Shown: positions 21,759 to 33,540, counted from the first letter of the stretch. The stretch: DNA of 64,000 nucleotides from Datisca glomerata (GCA_003255025.1 QANY01006224.1:620001-684000), one strand, 5' to 3'. Notes: generated from the letters alone by a model not told the origin. Made by a program: numbers and translations.

Positions 21759-22662
21759 TCAGCTCAAACTGTAAAGATTATTAGAACTTTTTTTTAAATG
21801 GCTAGAATAATGTAAATAACCTGTTTACGTTACTGTAATTCTGCTAAACAATTTATTTACTTCAATCATTTTTTGCTATGCACAAAAAGTTCCGACCATT
21901 TTTATGGTTTAAGCTGGAAATTCATCTTTTTTTTAAATTTTCCGTATATTTTTACTAGTTTGACAAACTACATGATTATGTTTTGCTTATAGCCTTTCCT
22001 AAAACTAGACTTGATTGGAACTATTTACTCTTTCATTTAATACCTCAGAACAAAAAAATGACTCAATTAGATAAATAGGTCACTGTAGGAAAATAAAGAA
22101 AAAATGGTCCAAATGTTATAATTTACACAAATGATCAAAATTTATAATGGTCAATCCTCAAAACTTAAAAAACATAGTAATATACAAATTTGCCTTCAGT
22201 AATAAGGGACCCTAGCGCAACTCTCGTAGATAATGTTACGTAGCTTATAGATATTTACTCTATGATATATAATAAATACTAATATATTTTTACATACCAT
22301 CAATATATCGTAGTATTTCTATGATATATTTTTATATACTATTAGTATATCGTAGTATATATATAGTATACTTTTATATATTATCTGATATATTTTTATA
22401 TAACATCACTGTGAAGGAAGCCAGGACCAGATCTCGCCGCAAAGGTCAGGGAAGCCGCGATCAGATCTAGTCCCGATGATCCTACAAAACTCAATGACAG
22501 TGAAGTTCATAAAGGTCAAGAAATGGACGACGGATTTAATATCTGTGAGAGATACGGAGAAGATTAGATGGTGGGTTCGATGAGGGAGAAAACATTGAAG
22601 CCAATGGAGTCGAGATATATAATTTTTTCTTGAAAATTGGTACAGATGTCCTGGGTGAGGGA
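21759..22662. repeat. Dispersed repeat R1, copy 2
   Basis: It matches 1-905 throughout. On the right it ends at GGTGAGGGA (22662) and passes directly into copia integrase sequence, the same end point seen in copy 1 beside the FAR1-like relic. Both copies keep an open minus-strand frame over the GC-richer right half (22406-22681 here, 640-907 in copy 1), which shares GHLYQFSRKNY and DIKSV words. The many amino-acid replacements argue against selection. Confidence 0.85.
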
Positions 22663-23990
22663 TAGTGGAGGAGATTGCCATGTGTAATGCATACCCCCAA
22701 AAAAATAAGTGGTATTGATGAGTAGCTTAACATCAACCTAACCATATACAATAAAGTTCGGCTTTCTCCTTTCTGAAACACCATTTTACTGTGGCGTTCC
22801 AGGTGTTGTGAGTTGGGATATGATTTCATACTCCAACAAGTAATCCTTGAATTCTAAATTTAAGTATTCACCACATCGATCTGATCAAAGATTTTTCAAA
22901 GATTTATCTAATTATTTTTCAGCTTCAGCTTTGAAGGCCTTAAACTTTCCAAGAGTTTCAGACTTTCTATGCATTAGGTAAATATAACCATATCTTGAGT
23001 AATCATCAATAAAAGTGATGAAATACTCATAGTCACCTCTAGCTTGTACGTTGGCTCTTTAATCTTTTCCAGTGAAAGGTCTTTTGTCGTTTGTTACTTT
23101 TAGGATTTGGTACTTCAAATAATTCAGATTTATTTAACGCACATTCAGTCGGTTTAAACATATACAGTCCATTCGATACTTTTGCATGACAAATATTCAA
23201 ATATGTTATTAGAAATAATAAACCCATTATTAGCTAAAAAAACTTCAAATAATTGTTCATGCAAAAGAAAGAGAAATCAAATTCTCAAAAATCCAGGAAT
23301 ATAATAAACATCGTTCAAATCTAAATAGTTATTTAAAAAATTAAGACAGACTGTTCCCAATACTTTTACTGCACGATGCACCACTGCCAAATCTCATAAT
23401 AATCTCACCATCAGCCAGCTTCATTGATGAATCAGGTATCTGCAAAGAAGTACATGCATGGTTAGTGACTCCTGAATTCAGTATCTAGGATGACATATCA
23501 TATTCCACTAAACAAACTTCAAGTACAAGTAAATCATATTTACTTTTCTTTTTCAGTTCGGAGAGATACTTATTATAGTTCCTCTTCCAATGACCTTCAA
23601 CCCCACAATGAAAACATATTTTCCTGCGAGTTCGTTTTTAATATTATTCTTCTTGTCCTCGGCTGACCTTTTGGCCTTCTTTTCATTATTATTCATGCTT
23701 TCGTCCTTACCATTCTTCTTCTTCATTTTATTACTACTAACAACAGAGGGAGAAGGGTTTTGCTCGGTAACATTTACCTCGCCCCCAATGGTAGCTCCTG
23801 TGACAATAATCTAGGTATTGGCTGCGAGCCTTTCAGGACTTTTTTCAGCAAGAATAAATTCATTATGCTCATAAACTAGCAACATGTTCGAGTTGGATTT
23901 TCATCTTATGGAGTTATCACTATTCAATTTTTCAAGTGCAAGTAAAGCGGTAATACAGTTGCCTATGATAGACATAATAGTAACTGAAAA
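22663..23990 (-). pseudogene. Ty1/copia relic B (gag zinc knuckle to integrase core)
   Basis: From high to low coordinates on the minus strand, gag-like traces come first (NMLLVYEHNEFILAEKSPER, about 23890-23820), then a Lys-rich stretch. A zinc knuckle at 23575-23616 reads C-F-H-C-G-V-E-G-H-W-K-R-N-Y, with Tyr replacing the final Cys of CCHC. GAG-pre-integrase traces (NGLYMFKPTECALNKSE, 23190-23110) and integrase (FQKGESRTLLYMVRLMLSYS, 22790-22720) follow. It is cut at 22662 by repeat R1, so reverse transcriptase and RNase H are missing. Stops and shifts are frequent. It lies downstream of a full LTR-A and primer-binding site in the same orientation, so LTR-A is its likely 5' LTR. Confidence 0.75.
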
Positions 23991-26057
23991 ATAAAATATA
24001 TATAATTCAATATAATTGAAGTAAATATCCAGAATTCGAAAAGTAAACGTGATGCATGAATGTAAAATTTTAAACACATAAATTTATCATTTACTGATCC
24101 ATAATAAGACAACCTAACAATTAATGTGCTGTCTTAGGGTCGGTCAGATTAATTTTAGACTGTCTATGAGTCATTCTCATCCTCATTAATTAAAACTCAA
24201 AATATCTCATATTTTCTCTTTTAATAATAAGGTATAGCTTATTTGGTCAAATCACAATTATCCACTCAAAGCTTAATTGTGACTTTGTGAGGGTAACTCA
24301 TTATTTCAAATTTCATGACTTGATTTAGAATATGTCACCTCAGGGTCGGTCAAAACTAAACTACATCACTTAGTCTTATCTTCTTAAAAAGCACAACCTT
24401 GGTATTGATACAGCTCGAAACCTTTCTTAGGGGGATGAAAATAAAGCCATCTCGAGTTCCTCATTGTACCTCATGGTGCTGTACTAATAATAGAGATCAT
24501 AGGTTACATTGGCATGTCAACCATCTCCCACTCACTATTTTAGGATAGTGTGTTTCTATTTTAACTAATCAATTAATTCTAAATTAATTGCTAGTTAAAA
24601 TAATAACTCTATGAATGTTAATTAACAAAATTAAATGCTAGTTAAAATAATAACTCTATGAATGTTAATTAACAAAATTAATTACTAGTTAAAATAATAA
24701 CTCTATGAATGTTAATTAACAGTTAATCCAATCTCATTGGTCTAAGTTCATTTAACCTTCTAACGAGTCTAAGTCAAAATTAGGTGAACTTCGATTAACT
24801 AACCAACTACATACATTAAACTTGAACAATTTTTTTTACTAAAGTTGATTATCTTAAAAGTTACTATAGTCTTTAGAGTGGTGTGATTACCAAGTTTTAA
24901 TTAATTAAAACCTAGCGTTTACATGCAATTAATTTCTCAAAATAATTCATATAAATATATTTGGACAATTCTAATAAATTATATTTCTACTGATGAGATG
25001 CATGATTAAATAAAACTGTGTGTGATTTCATGTTTGACATGTCATCGACTAATGCATGGGCATGTCATCAATCATATCAATAAATATTTATTTAACAACT
25101 AAACAAAATAATAATGGACCGAATGACTCTTGTGTATTTCTAAATTACAACCATTAAAATAAAAATATATAATTATAAATAGGACCTCAAGATTACATAT
25201 TTCCAAAATATTTCATTCTCCTCCTGATGTCCATTTTCAAAATCTTCAAGTTTGGAAAAAACTCTTTTAATTAGAAAAACTATTATTCTTAATTAAAAAT
25301 TATCTTTTAACATTATTGAATTTGACTTAGTAAAAAAAAATTATTGACTTGGTCAAACTTGGCTCAAACCCAATAAATTTATTAGTCTTTAATTTTCATA
25401 AAATTAAAAATGATTAAATAATTTCAAAATTAAATTAGTTTCAAATTTTAAAAGATAAAAGATAGAGTTAGAGTTTTCATAAAACTATGCAATGATAGGA
25501 TAAATTGGTATCAAAGTTTTCATGAAACTTCTCTAACCGTGACAACAGTTACCACCAACGAAAGGACTCTCCCATCATCGCCCATCACCGCCGGCCAACC
25601 CCAATCGCAGCCGTCAGCCACCGCCGACATCAATTTTTCGACGAGCTCGCCGTCAGAGCCAATTTTTTTGGCGACATTACCGCTGTTAGAATACCGACGG
25701 CGCTAACGCCAAAAATCCTATTTCTAATGCTGACGCCGGATTTCCCTAGTAATTCCTATTTCTTTTCTCTTTCCTCCACGTACGTCTCGTGCATTCTTCA
25801 TTTCTCGCGATCGGAATAATTACAATTTAATATTCAAAATAAAATTATAAAAATTCCTACACCCAAAAAGGCTTACACAAGATCTAAGAAAAAATTAAAG
25901 AACAAAGTCTAACCCAATAATCATCATACAATTAACGATATGTTATTTATCCATCAAGCAAAAACAAAACCATTTATTCATTCATACATATCAAATATAT
26001 TATAAATAATGCAAGAAAACCCACATAGTATTTAATACATAAAAATATAGAGAACAC
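23991..26057 (-). other. Non-coding leader of the LTR-A copia element
   Basis: About 2 kb between the primer-binding site and gag, without a recognisable reading frame. It holds a 47-bp tandem repeat (24588-24722) and, at 25530-25760, a CG-richer block with many CCGCCG/GCCGTC words. Confidence 0.5.
24588..24722. repeat. 47-bp tandem repeat, three copies
   Basis: CTAGTTAAAATAATAACTCT begins at 24591, 24638 and 24685, each followed by ATGAATGTTAATTAACA. The copies are almost identical, so the array is recent. Confidence 0.95.
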
Positions 26058-26067
26058 TCCAATACCA
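26056..26067 (-). promoter_or_regulatory. Primer-binding site of the LTR-A copia element
   Basis: Two bases after the LTR end, the minus strand reads TGGTATTGGAGT. This resembles TGGTATCAGAGC, the complement of the initiator tRNA-Met 3' end used by most plant copia elements. It fixes the orientation (5' LTR at 26070-28276, transcription towards lower coordinates). Confidence 0.65.
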
Positions 26068-26069
26068 CT

Positions 26070-28276
26070 TGTTGGACGCAGCGGAAGCATGAGGCTTTTC
26101 ATAAAAAAATTATAAAAACAAATCTTTTTTGATAAAAAAATAAACACGGCGCAACGATAAACAAATAAAAAATTTATTGAAAAACTATTTTCAATCAGGA
26201 TCCATTATATATTTATATTTTAAATCTTAGACATACATGGATAATAATCATATACCTCTTTACTCTATATCAAACGTCCTTGCAAACTAACGATCCTACG
26301 TTTCCACGAACAACGGATTGCGAGATGCACACTAAGATCTTTCAAGTCAATCCTCAAATGCTCTAGGTCGTGTATGGACATGTAGAATAATTCAAAGACA
26401 CTTTTTCTTTCTCTAGATATACTTAACACATGAGATCTAGAGATTTAATGAGAATGATTAATTCAGTGAGACAAACTTGTAAGAGAATATAATGATTATT
26501 CTTTCAGAGTTTTTATTATATTTTAATCACAAAGAAAGTTCATCGTGATAGAAACTGTGTTCTCAACACTTAACCAACACTGAGACCATTAGAATAATAT
26601 CTATATATGTTTTCTAGGCTCATCAGGCTTAGGGATATGCACAAAATAACATTTAATCACCAAATTAGCATTGTAGTGGGACCCACTATAATTTGGTGCA
26701 CAACTGCAGTGCCACACGGCACTATAGTTGCCGTGAACTAACACAATGCGTCACGGCACTGTGTGCCATGACACTATTGTAGTGTCGTGTGGCACTACAG
26801 TACTGTACACCCACTACTGTAATGCCACGTGGCGCTACAGTAATTCACGCTCAATTTCTGATTCTGAATCAGTGATTGACACGTGACGATTACGGTGAAT
26901 TAAATGTTTATTTTAATCAGATAAATATCCACATATCAGTTAATTCAAAATTAACTTATTTGATCATCCCAATCAATTATCTTATTTGTGTGTTCACAAA
27001 TAACATATTTAGTTGATATTATTATTATTAGATAATAATTTATAATTATCTTATTTCATAAATTAGATATTCTATCTCATTTATCGATAATTATAAAACT
27101 AATCGATATAATTATTTACATATAATTTCTGAAAATTAATATAAATAATTTGATTAATTAATTCTTAATTAATTAATCATACATAATTATATCATAATCA
27201 TGTAGTTGCTCCAGAATAAAAATTTCTTTTGTAAGTCACCCATTTTCTCATGTCCTAAAATATTCACACCCTAAACTGCGTAGTAAATAAATGACTTGAG
27301 GACCATGAACCTATAATCTTAAGCTCCAATAAACTAGATTATTAATTAAACTCTTTAATTAAATAATCTATTTATTAATTCTATTATTACTCCACTATAA
27401 ATCTGAAATTGGACTCATAGAGATTATATAAAATATTTATAGAGCATTCTCGAGTAGTCCATTGATATAATCATTTCATGTATTTCTATCATCTAATTAT
27501 TGGTTCGTAAATTAAAACTAGTCAAAATTATCATTTTACCCTTCTAATTAACTTTTGATCCTTAAGTGCCATTAATTCACCAGTGAATGGCTGATTTATA
27601 ATCATATTATAAATTTGAGCTCAATAACCATTTAGTTCCAGAATCAACACTTAAGGAAACCAATATACAATCTGTTAGGAAAACATGGATTTCAAATCTT
27701 GTAAGATCATGTTCTCAGCCATTCATATCACTAAATCTCTAAAATAAAAGTCGCTCGTTTATTTTACAAACAAACCTTAACGAGTGAATCAAAATATCTA
27801 GTGAAAACGTATAGAGTTCATGACTACTCAGGATTCAGGCTGATCTACATATGATCATCAGATTAATGTGTATTAAATCTTTAATCTTTATGATAAATGG
27901 TACGTTAATAAATATATTAATTCACATCGGCCCTGTCATATATAATATTATTATATAAAGTACATTCACTAAGTTGTCTATCCACATCAATGATCCTAGA
28001 TCACACGTATTTATAATACTTAGTGAACCATACTAGTAATCATTCATTAAAGATTTCATACTTTAATATGTTGTTGATTATTTTATTCATTATCTATGAT
28101 CTTAATTCTCGCGTACTAATACAAGATCATAGTCTCATTAATGAATATTGAATTTTATGATATGTATATAAATTATTCAAGAATAATTTAAAAGAATAAT
28201 TATAAGAAAAATATAATCCCATTAAATTTCATATTATAATGTCAATACACATGCTTTGAGGGTATAACCCCCAACA
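26070..28276 (-). mobile_element. Full-length LTR of family LTR-A (5' LTR of copia B)
   Basis: On the minus strand it runs from TGTTGGGGGTTATACC (28276) to GCGTCCAACA (26070), 2207 bases with TG...CA ends. It aligns with the interrupted solo LTR at 46912-52015 and with the fragment at 17708-18407. A hairpin-rich cluster of GTAGTGCC/GGCACTAC words occupies 26690-26860. The 5' side abuts a Ty3/gypsy integrase at 28277, so the copia element probably inserted there. The 3' LTR is not in place. Confidence 0.85.
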
Positions 28277-28289
28277 ATATCGTGAGGTT

Positions 28290-29271
28290 GTGAGTTGGTG
28301 AGCTTCATTTCACAGATTGCCCTAGTCTCATAGCTCTTCCAAATCATCAAGGTTGTGCCTCAACTTGATGGTATTCTGCTCTAGATCGTACCGTTGGACT
28401 CAGTAAGAGGGTATGTCTATTTCCACTAGTATAACGGCATTCGTGCCGAAGGGTAATCTGTAGGGGGTTTCTCCTATTGTTGTTCTGCTCGTGGTCTTAT
28501 AAGCTGACAGGACATTCGGGAGCTCGTTGACTCACAATCTTTTCCTTCCCTCCAGTTTGGTCTTGAAGTTATGCTTGATACTCTTGTTGACTGCCTCTAC
28601 CGTCCATTGGATTGTGGGTGGACTGGTGAAGAGATGAGGTGCTCGCACGTCCACCTGAATTTGACATTATCAAATTGCTTACCATGGTACGTGATGATGG
28701 TGTGGGGGACACCAAACCCACATATCCTGTTCTTCCATATGAATTTCATGGTTTTGTGCTCCATGATGGCGGCCAAAGACTTAGAATGGTGGTGAGGAGT
28801 TCCGACGGTTAGTGTGGAATGTTAGCGGTCCTCTAGCATTTGTCATATTTTATTACAAAACTCTTTTTATCCAAGATCATCGTTGGCCGGTAATATCCCT
28901 GCCTTTTTAACTTATAGTGCAGGACCCAGGCACCAGTGTGGTTCTCGGGGACCTCCTTCATGACAAATAATGTCTCATCAGGTGTGATGCACCTCATGTG
29001 GGGATACGAAAGGCCCTTTTGTACAGAGTCTCATCGATAATAATATAGTTGGCCGACTGAATGAAGAGATTTCCGACGACTTTCCTATCGGGGGTAATGT
29101 TCCATCTCGTAAATTAGAAACTCCACTGGTACCGTCCTGTTGATCTCGATGTCACAGGTAGAGGCCAACTTGTCTAACGCATCCGCATTAGTATTTTGGT
29201 TCTGGGGGACCTGTCGAATTGTGTAGGAATCCTATTTTTCGAGGAGGGCCCATACTTGGGCCAAATATCTG
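28290..29271 (-). pseudogene. Ty3/gypsy integrase relic
   Basis: Minus-strand translation gives AYKTTSRTTIGETPYRLPFG, TNAVILVEIDIPSY and NLDDLEEL at about 28505-28310. This is the C-terminal part of the integrase core of plant Ty3/gypsy elements (consensus G-E-T-P-x-x-L-x-x-G-x-x-A-V-x-P-x-E). Upstream, at about 29000-28900, PHMRCITPDET and VMKEVPENHTGAW fit the region around the integrase zinc-binding module. Stops occur (for example after IPSY). The relic continues into an RNase H region beyond the MITE at 29280-29730. The wording resembles the Tat-type branch, but that assignment is tentative. Confidence 0.8.
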
Positions 29272-29279
29272 GCCATATT
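29272..29279. repeat. Target-site duplication, left copy (MITE)
   Basis: GCCATATT, identical to 29731-29738 on the other side of the inserted element. Confidence 0.9.
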
Positions 29280-29730
29280 TAAGAATGTTCAAAACCGAAC
29301 CATACCGGCTGAACAGAACCAAAAATGGTTAGTTCGGTCGGTTCTTTATGTATGTTCGTTCGATTCGGTTCGGGAAAATCACTAAATCGAAGTTTTGGTT
29401 CGTTTCAGAATTTGAGGGTTTTCGAAACCAAACCGAAACTTTAAATTTATATGATTTTTTTTATTTTTTATATATAATTTCTTATAAAACCGAACCGAAC
29501 TGAAGCAAAACTTTAATTTTATATTTATTTTTTTCAATAATATCATTAAAAAATTATTTTTAATTAACAATATCAAACCGAAGAACCGAACTGAAACTCA
29601 CTGTTCGGTTCGTTTAAGCTCTTTTAGTATTCAAGAGTCAGTTCAGCTCAGTTTTATCGCCGAACCGAAGTTTTGGTTCAATTCAGTTTTTGCTAAAAAA
29701 ACTGACCGACCCGAATCGTGAACACCCCTA
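29280..29730. mobile_element. hAT-type MITE inserted in the gypsy relic
   Basis: It is a 451-bp element with terminal inverted repeats TAAGAATGTTCA (left) and TAGGGGTGTTCA (right, reverse complemented). A perfect 8-bp duplication, GCCATATT, flanks it. The interior is made of AACCGAAC/GGTTCGGTT words in both orientations and folds extensively. No coding capacity is present. Removing it and one duplication copy rejoins the gypsy reading frame (TKKDNMARYLAQVWA). The 8-bp duplication and ends place it with hAT-derived non-autonomous elements. Confidence 0.93.
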
Positions 29731-29738
29731 GCCATATT
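29731..29738. repeat. Target-site duplication, right copy (MITE)
   Basis: GCCATATT, identical to 29272-29279. Confidence 0.9.
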
Positions 29739-30283
29739 GTCCTTCTTTGTCTGATACTCCTCGTTGATCTGGTTGACAACGAGTTAGGAGTCATTGTAGA
29801 TACTAAATATTCTCACATTCAAGGTCCATGCCAACCTTAACCCTGCGAGCAACGCCTCATACTCCGTTTCATTGTTTGAGGCTTTGAACCCAAAACGAAG
29901 GGCGTACTCAATCCGAGATTGATCGGGTGCTTAGAGTAGTATGCCCGCTCCACTTCCCATCTCGTTCGAGGCACTGTCGACATATAAGGTTCAGGGGTCC
30001 CAACCGGTCTTCGCTTCCTCTTCATCGCCCGTCGTCATGTCCACGATGAAATCCACTACTACTTGCCCTTTGATAGCAGTTCGTGGGATGAACCGGAGGT
30101 TGAATTCGCTAAGTTCGATGGCCGACTTAGCTATGCGTCCAGAGGTCTCTAGTTTCTGGAAGACCTGCCTAAGCGGGATTTGAACAGAGTGGGCTTAGGA
30201 ATACAGGCGTAGCCTCCGTGCCGCGGTAACAAGGGCGAGGGCTGTCTTCTCTAGGTTCGGGTAGCGTTTATCTGCCCCACTAT
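29739..30283 (-). pseudogene. Ty3/gypsy RNase H and connection relic
   Basis: On the minus strand, immediately beyond CACTA-2, GADKRYPNLEKTALALVTAA and RRLRLYS mark the end of the reverse-transcriptase-linked RNase H. A further RNase H-like domain follows (ETEYEALLAGLRLAW, LNVRIFSIYNDS, VNQINEEYQTKKDNM; 29890-29740), characteristic of the additional RNase H of some plant gypsy elements. Stops are present (for example RLYS*). It is separated from the reverse transcriptase by CACTA-2 and from the integrase by the MITE. Confidence 0.75.
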
Positions 30284-30559
30284 CACTACCAGAAATTTGT
30301 CTTTTCCTGGAACCGCGGTAAAAGCGTATACACTTTTAACTTTTACCACCGCAAATTATTGGCGGTTATGTAGTGTTTTATGACTGGAATGACCACCCGG
30401 CGGTTTTGGAGAGTTATACCTGCAATTTTGTAAGTGCCGCGAGTTCCTTTCTTGTCTTGCCCAAATCTATATTTTCAATTTTTTTTATTACGATGTCGTT
30501 TTGTCTGATCTATTGACGACAAAATGACGTCCTGCGGATTAGGGTATATTTCACTCTAA

Positions 30560-31380
30560 TCAATGGCGAACCTCGCCTCCCACTCGATCTCCTCTCCCTC
30601 ACCTCTCTCTCTCGTTCAATTAACCCCTTACCCCTCTGAATTCCCTTTCCCCTTCGTGAAGTTTCCTTTTGACGCAGAGCTTCGTACGTGTGGTACGATG
30701 GAGGTTGCGTGTACGCTATGATGGTAGGTTTAGGGTTTGTGGTTCTTTAAATCTGTCCATTTCTTCATATAATTTATTTTTGGAAGTATTCGTTTAAGAA
30801 TTAATGAAACTTGTCATTTTTGCTGTTGTTTCTGAGTTTTTTAGCTTCTGTTTCTTATTTGTCATGATCTTCCTTAATATCAAAACAAAAATCAATGATT
30901 CAGTTTATATGGGTAAGTGTTTATTTTCTATGAAGGAACACTATAAAATGAAGTGAGCATCAAAGAAAGGCAACAACAGGCATTGATTTTCCTTGGCCTG
31001 TGCCTAATCATCCCATGTTCTTTAATATCCAGGTACTGTGTTCCTCCTGTTTTTACAATATGTCTATTGAGGAAGTTGATTACAAAAAATGTTTTTGAAA
31101 TTTTCCCTACTTTTAGACTTTAAGTTTCATACTAGGTTTTCTTAAATAGTTGATCACAATTAACACGTCTGTTTGTTGTCACTAACTGATTCCAAGCACG
31201 AAAGGGATGAGTTTTAGATTTAATAATGTCTAATTAAAGGGTTATACTGAGAGTTACAACTAGTTATTATCAATGAAAAGATTTTGAGCTGTTTAAATTG
31301 TCAATCATGAACTTTAGGACTCTTAAATCGTGGTGTTTAAAGATTTTGAGCTGTTTAAATTGTCAATCGTGGTGTCCTAT
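30560..31380 (+). other. Captured host-like 5' region in CACTA-2
   Basis: 30562-30720 is C/T-rich and opens with ATGGCGAACC. T-rich intron-like DNA follows. A 25-base duplication around AGATTTTGAGCTGTTTAAAT occurs at 31278 and 31338. The parent gene was not recognised. It could be the COX6B 5' region or another gene. Confidence 0.35.
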
Positions 31381-31389
31381 CAATTACAG

Positions 31390-31471
31390 ATTCCTGTCTG
31401 CAAAGGGTGAAGAATCTAGTGAATGTGAGAAATTTGCAAAATTTTACCGTTCTCTTTGCCCTGGTGAATGG
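31390..31471 (+). pseudogene. COX6B: Captured exon of cytochrome c oxidase subunit 6b
   Basis: The plus-strand translation contains AKGEESSECEKFAKFYRSLC followed by PGEW. This is the second half of the twin-cysteine (CHCH) fold of plant COX6b, a small intermembrane-space subunit of respiratory complex IV. The spacing E-C-x10-C-P-G-E-W is exact and both cysteines are kept. An acceptor-like TTACAG precedes it, and a consensus GTGAGT donor follows directly after the Trp codon at 31472, so the exon was taken with its introns. The remaining COX6b exons (first CHCH half and the C-terminal stretch) were not recognised nearby. It is therefore a gene fragment within a CACTA transposon, not a working gene. 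Confidence 0.85.
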
Positions 31472-31477
31472 GTGAGT

Positions 31478-32740
31478 TTCCCTCATTATTGTTCTTTTGG
31501 AAGTAATTAAACATTTTATTTACCATTTTGGTGGACCATAAATTACTTACTGTATTTGGTTCTATAATTTCTTTTAGCCCTGTATTTTAATACTTGTGAA
31601 TATCCATCTACACACTTCATGCTTAAACTTTTCATTTTTATATGATCTTTTTCTTGCTTAAATTTCTGCTTTCCATACTGGATGCTGAAATCTAATGCAC
31701 CAAGTATATAATGTATTATAAATAGCTCAGTCATAAACGCCGCCCTTTGCTTTCCCTTTCTCAGACCGGAAGTATTCGAGAAGCATAGAATTCAGTATAT
31801 ATGAGATGCAACCTATTGGGCTACGAATTAGGCGTTTTTACTATTTTGATTCCATTTTTGCTCTTTGTTTTCCTTATATGTGAGATGTAGTTCGTGGACT
31901 GTGAATTTAATATATTTCTTGTTTGGTCATTGTGCTTCATATTTGGTTTCAAACTCTTGGTAGCAGATATACTTGAAAGCAGCAATCAGTTGGACCTACT
32001 TCATCAGATTCTCTAGTTGAATTTTGAATCCTTGTGTTTTTAGGAGGAGAAGAAAATTAGTCTGTTACTTTTTTTCGTGATTCTTCGCATATTTGTCTTC
32101 CATGCCTTTTCTTTTCTTCTTGGTTTTATCTGTATTGTTAAGTTGAATACATGTTTAAAATTTTAAGTACTGTGTAATTTGCGCGAGCTTTGTCTGTTTT
32201 GAATTCTCTTGAAAGTAAAAAGCTTTTCCTGCCAATCTTCCATTAATAGAATAGATGAAGAAGCAGGTCTCAGAGACAACATGGAAATTGGAGATTCGGG
32301 GTTAGTTTCTCCCCCTTTATTTCTCAAATTCTTAGGTCTTCTTAACTTAAAAATATTTACAGGTCCAATGCTTTGACAACTGAGTGTCAACTGTTATTGT
32401 TACAGCATCTTAGCATCTTACTGTAATAGCATTTGGCTCTTAACTCTCGCACGTTGAACTTGGAATGACCGTAGCATTGAGTAACTTTGTAGACGGAGTG
32501 CCTTCAGGCTTATGGTAAATATATAAGATATTGTCAAATTTGCAGAAGCTAAGTTTAGATTAGAACCAGAGTTAAAATGCTTTTGAATCATGATTGTAAG
32601 CTCTTATGCATGCTTTTTGAATCATGATTGAATCATGGCTGCTATACCTCCTGTAAGTGATTGTTTGGGGCTGATACACAGCAGGGTGGGAGGCTGAGGA
32701 TGGTAATCCAAAAAAAAAGTATCACCTATACTGGCAATTT
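31478..32740 (+). other. Intron-like and possible exon sequence in CACTA-2
   Basis: T-rich plant-intron-like DNA. A candidate exon lies between an AATAG acceptor at about 32248 and a GTTAGT donor-like site at about 32300. Its frames (for example DEEAGLRDNMEIGDSG) were not recognised. Confidence 0.3.
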
Positions 32741-33056
32741 CAAATCGCCCGGTAATTTTTGTTAATATTCTAGCTATATCAGCGGTTATAGACTGCCAGT
32801 AAAAAAAGTGACTTTTGAGCGCTATACTGGCGATTTTGAACCGTCGGTAAAAAGGCTATCTCGCTGTTTTCATCGGCGGGTTTTTGCTTACTGTCGTCGA
32901 TAAAAAAACCCGGCGGTTATTTTTCCTCAGGCAAAAGGTCGTTCCAACGGTGTGATAAACGGCGGTTCATTAATCGTCGGAATTTTTTTTGCCGGCGGTT
33001 ATAACTGCCTGTATAGGGCTAAATACCTGCTGGTATAGATTGTTTTTCTTATAGTG

Positions 33057-33540
33057 CATGGCCTTGTTAACATATTAGATTGACTTCTAAATGAGATCCT
33101 CCCCGACTCGGACCAGGGCGGCGCTACCAGCCATTTCAGACATCGCCAGGTATAAAGACAACACCTCTCTGGGCACAAGTTTGGAAAGCAGTGGTGAGGA
33201 ATTCATGTAGCCTTTCAGGGCTAAGAAGGCCTCCTAGCATTCCTCGATCCGCTTGAACGACATGTTATTTCTCAAGATTTTGAAGAAAGGAAGGCATATG
33301 TCCTTACCTCGGGAGATGAAGCAGTTAAGCGCAGAAACCCGCCCCGTGAGACACTAGACCCCATTGATATTTCTCGGGGGCTCCATCTCCAGCAACGCCC
33401 TTATCTTATTGGGGTTGGCTCTGATCCCTCTGTTGTTGATCATGAAACCTAGAAATTTCCTTGAGCCAATGCTGAAAGAGCATTTTGAGAGGTTTAGCTT
33501 CATCCTATATTTTTCAATGTAAAGACGTCTCTACTATCTC
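33057..33540 (-). pseudogene. Ty3/gypsy reverse transcriptase (thumb/connection) relic
   Basis: Minus-strand translation from about 33510 gives EKYRMKLNLSKCSF, SRKFLGFMINNRGIRANP, LLEMEPPRNI, LTGRVSALNCFISR, KCLPFF-like CLPFFKILR and LALKGYMNSSPLLSKL, then MSEMAGSAALVRV near 33110. This is the standard order of the plant gypsy reverse transcriptase C-terminal half. One stop (after NGV) and other replacements mark decay. The catalytic finger/palm region with its YxDD box is missing: sequence upstream of 33520 jumps to material that should precede the domain. Confidence 0.85.

Larger units (their letters stand above)
30284..33056. mobile_element. Non-autonomous CACTA transposon CACTA-2 carrying captured host sequence
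   Basis: The left end is CACTACCAGAAATTTG. The right end, reverse complemented, is CACTATAAGAAAAACA. Flanking triplets TAT and CAT agree at two of three positions. Both ends carry reiterated GGCGGTT/AACCGCC subterminal words (30310-30430 and 32740-33010). The element interrupts the gypsy relic between reverse transcriptase (33057 onward) and RNase H (30283 downward). No transposase was found. The interior is less AT-rich and includes plant-like exons and T-rich introns, among them a recognisable COX6B exon at 31390-31471. Confidence 0.88.

Noticed and set aside
28571..28795. Plus-strand frame of 74 codons
   Set aside because: Antisense to the gypsy integrase relic.
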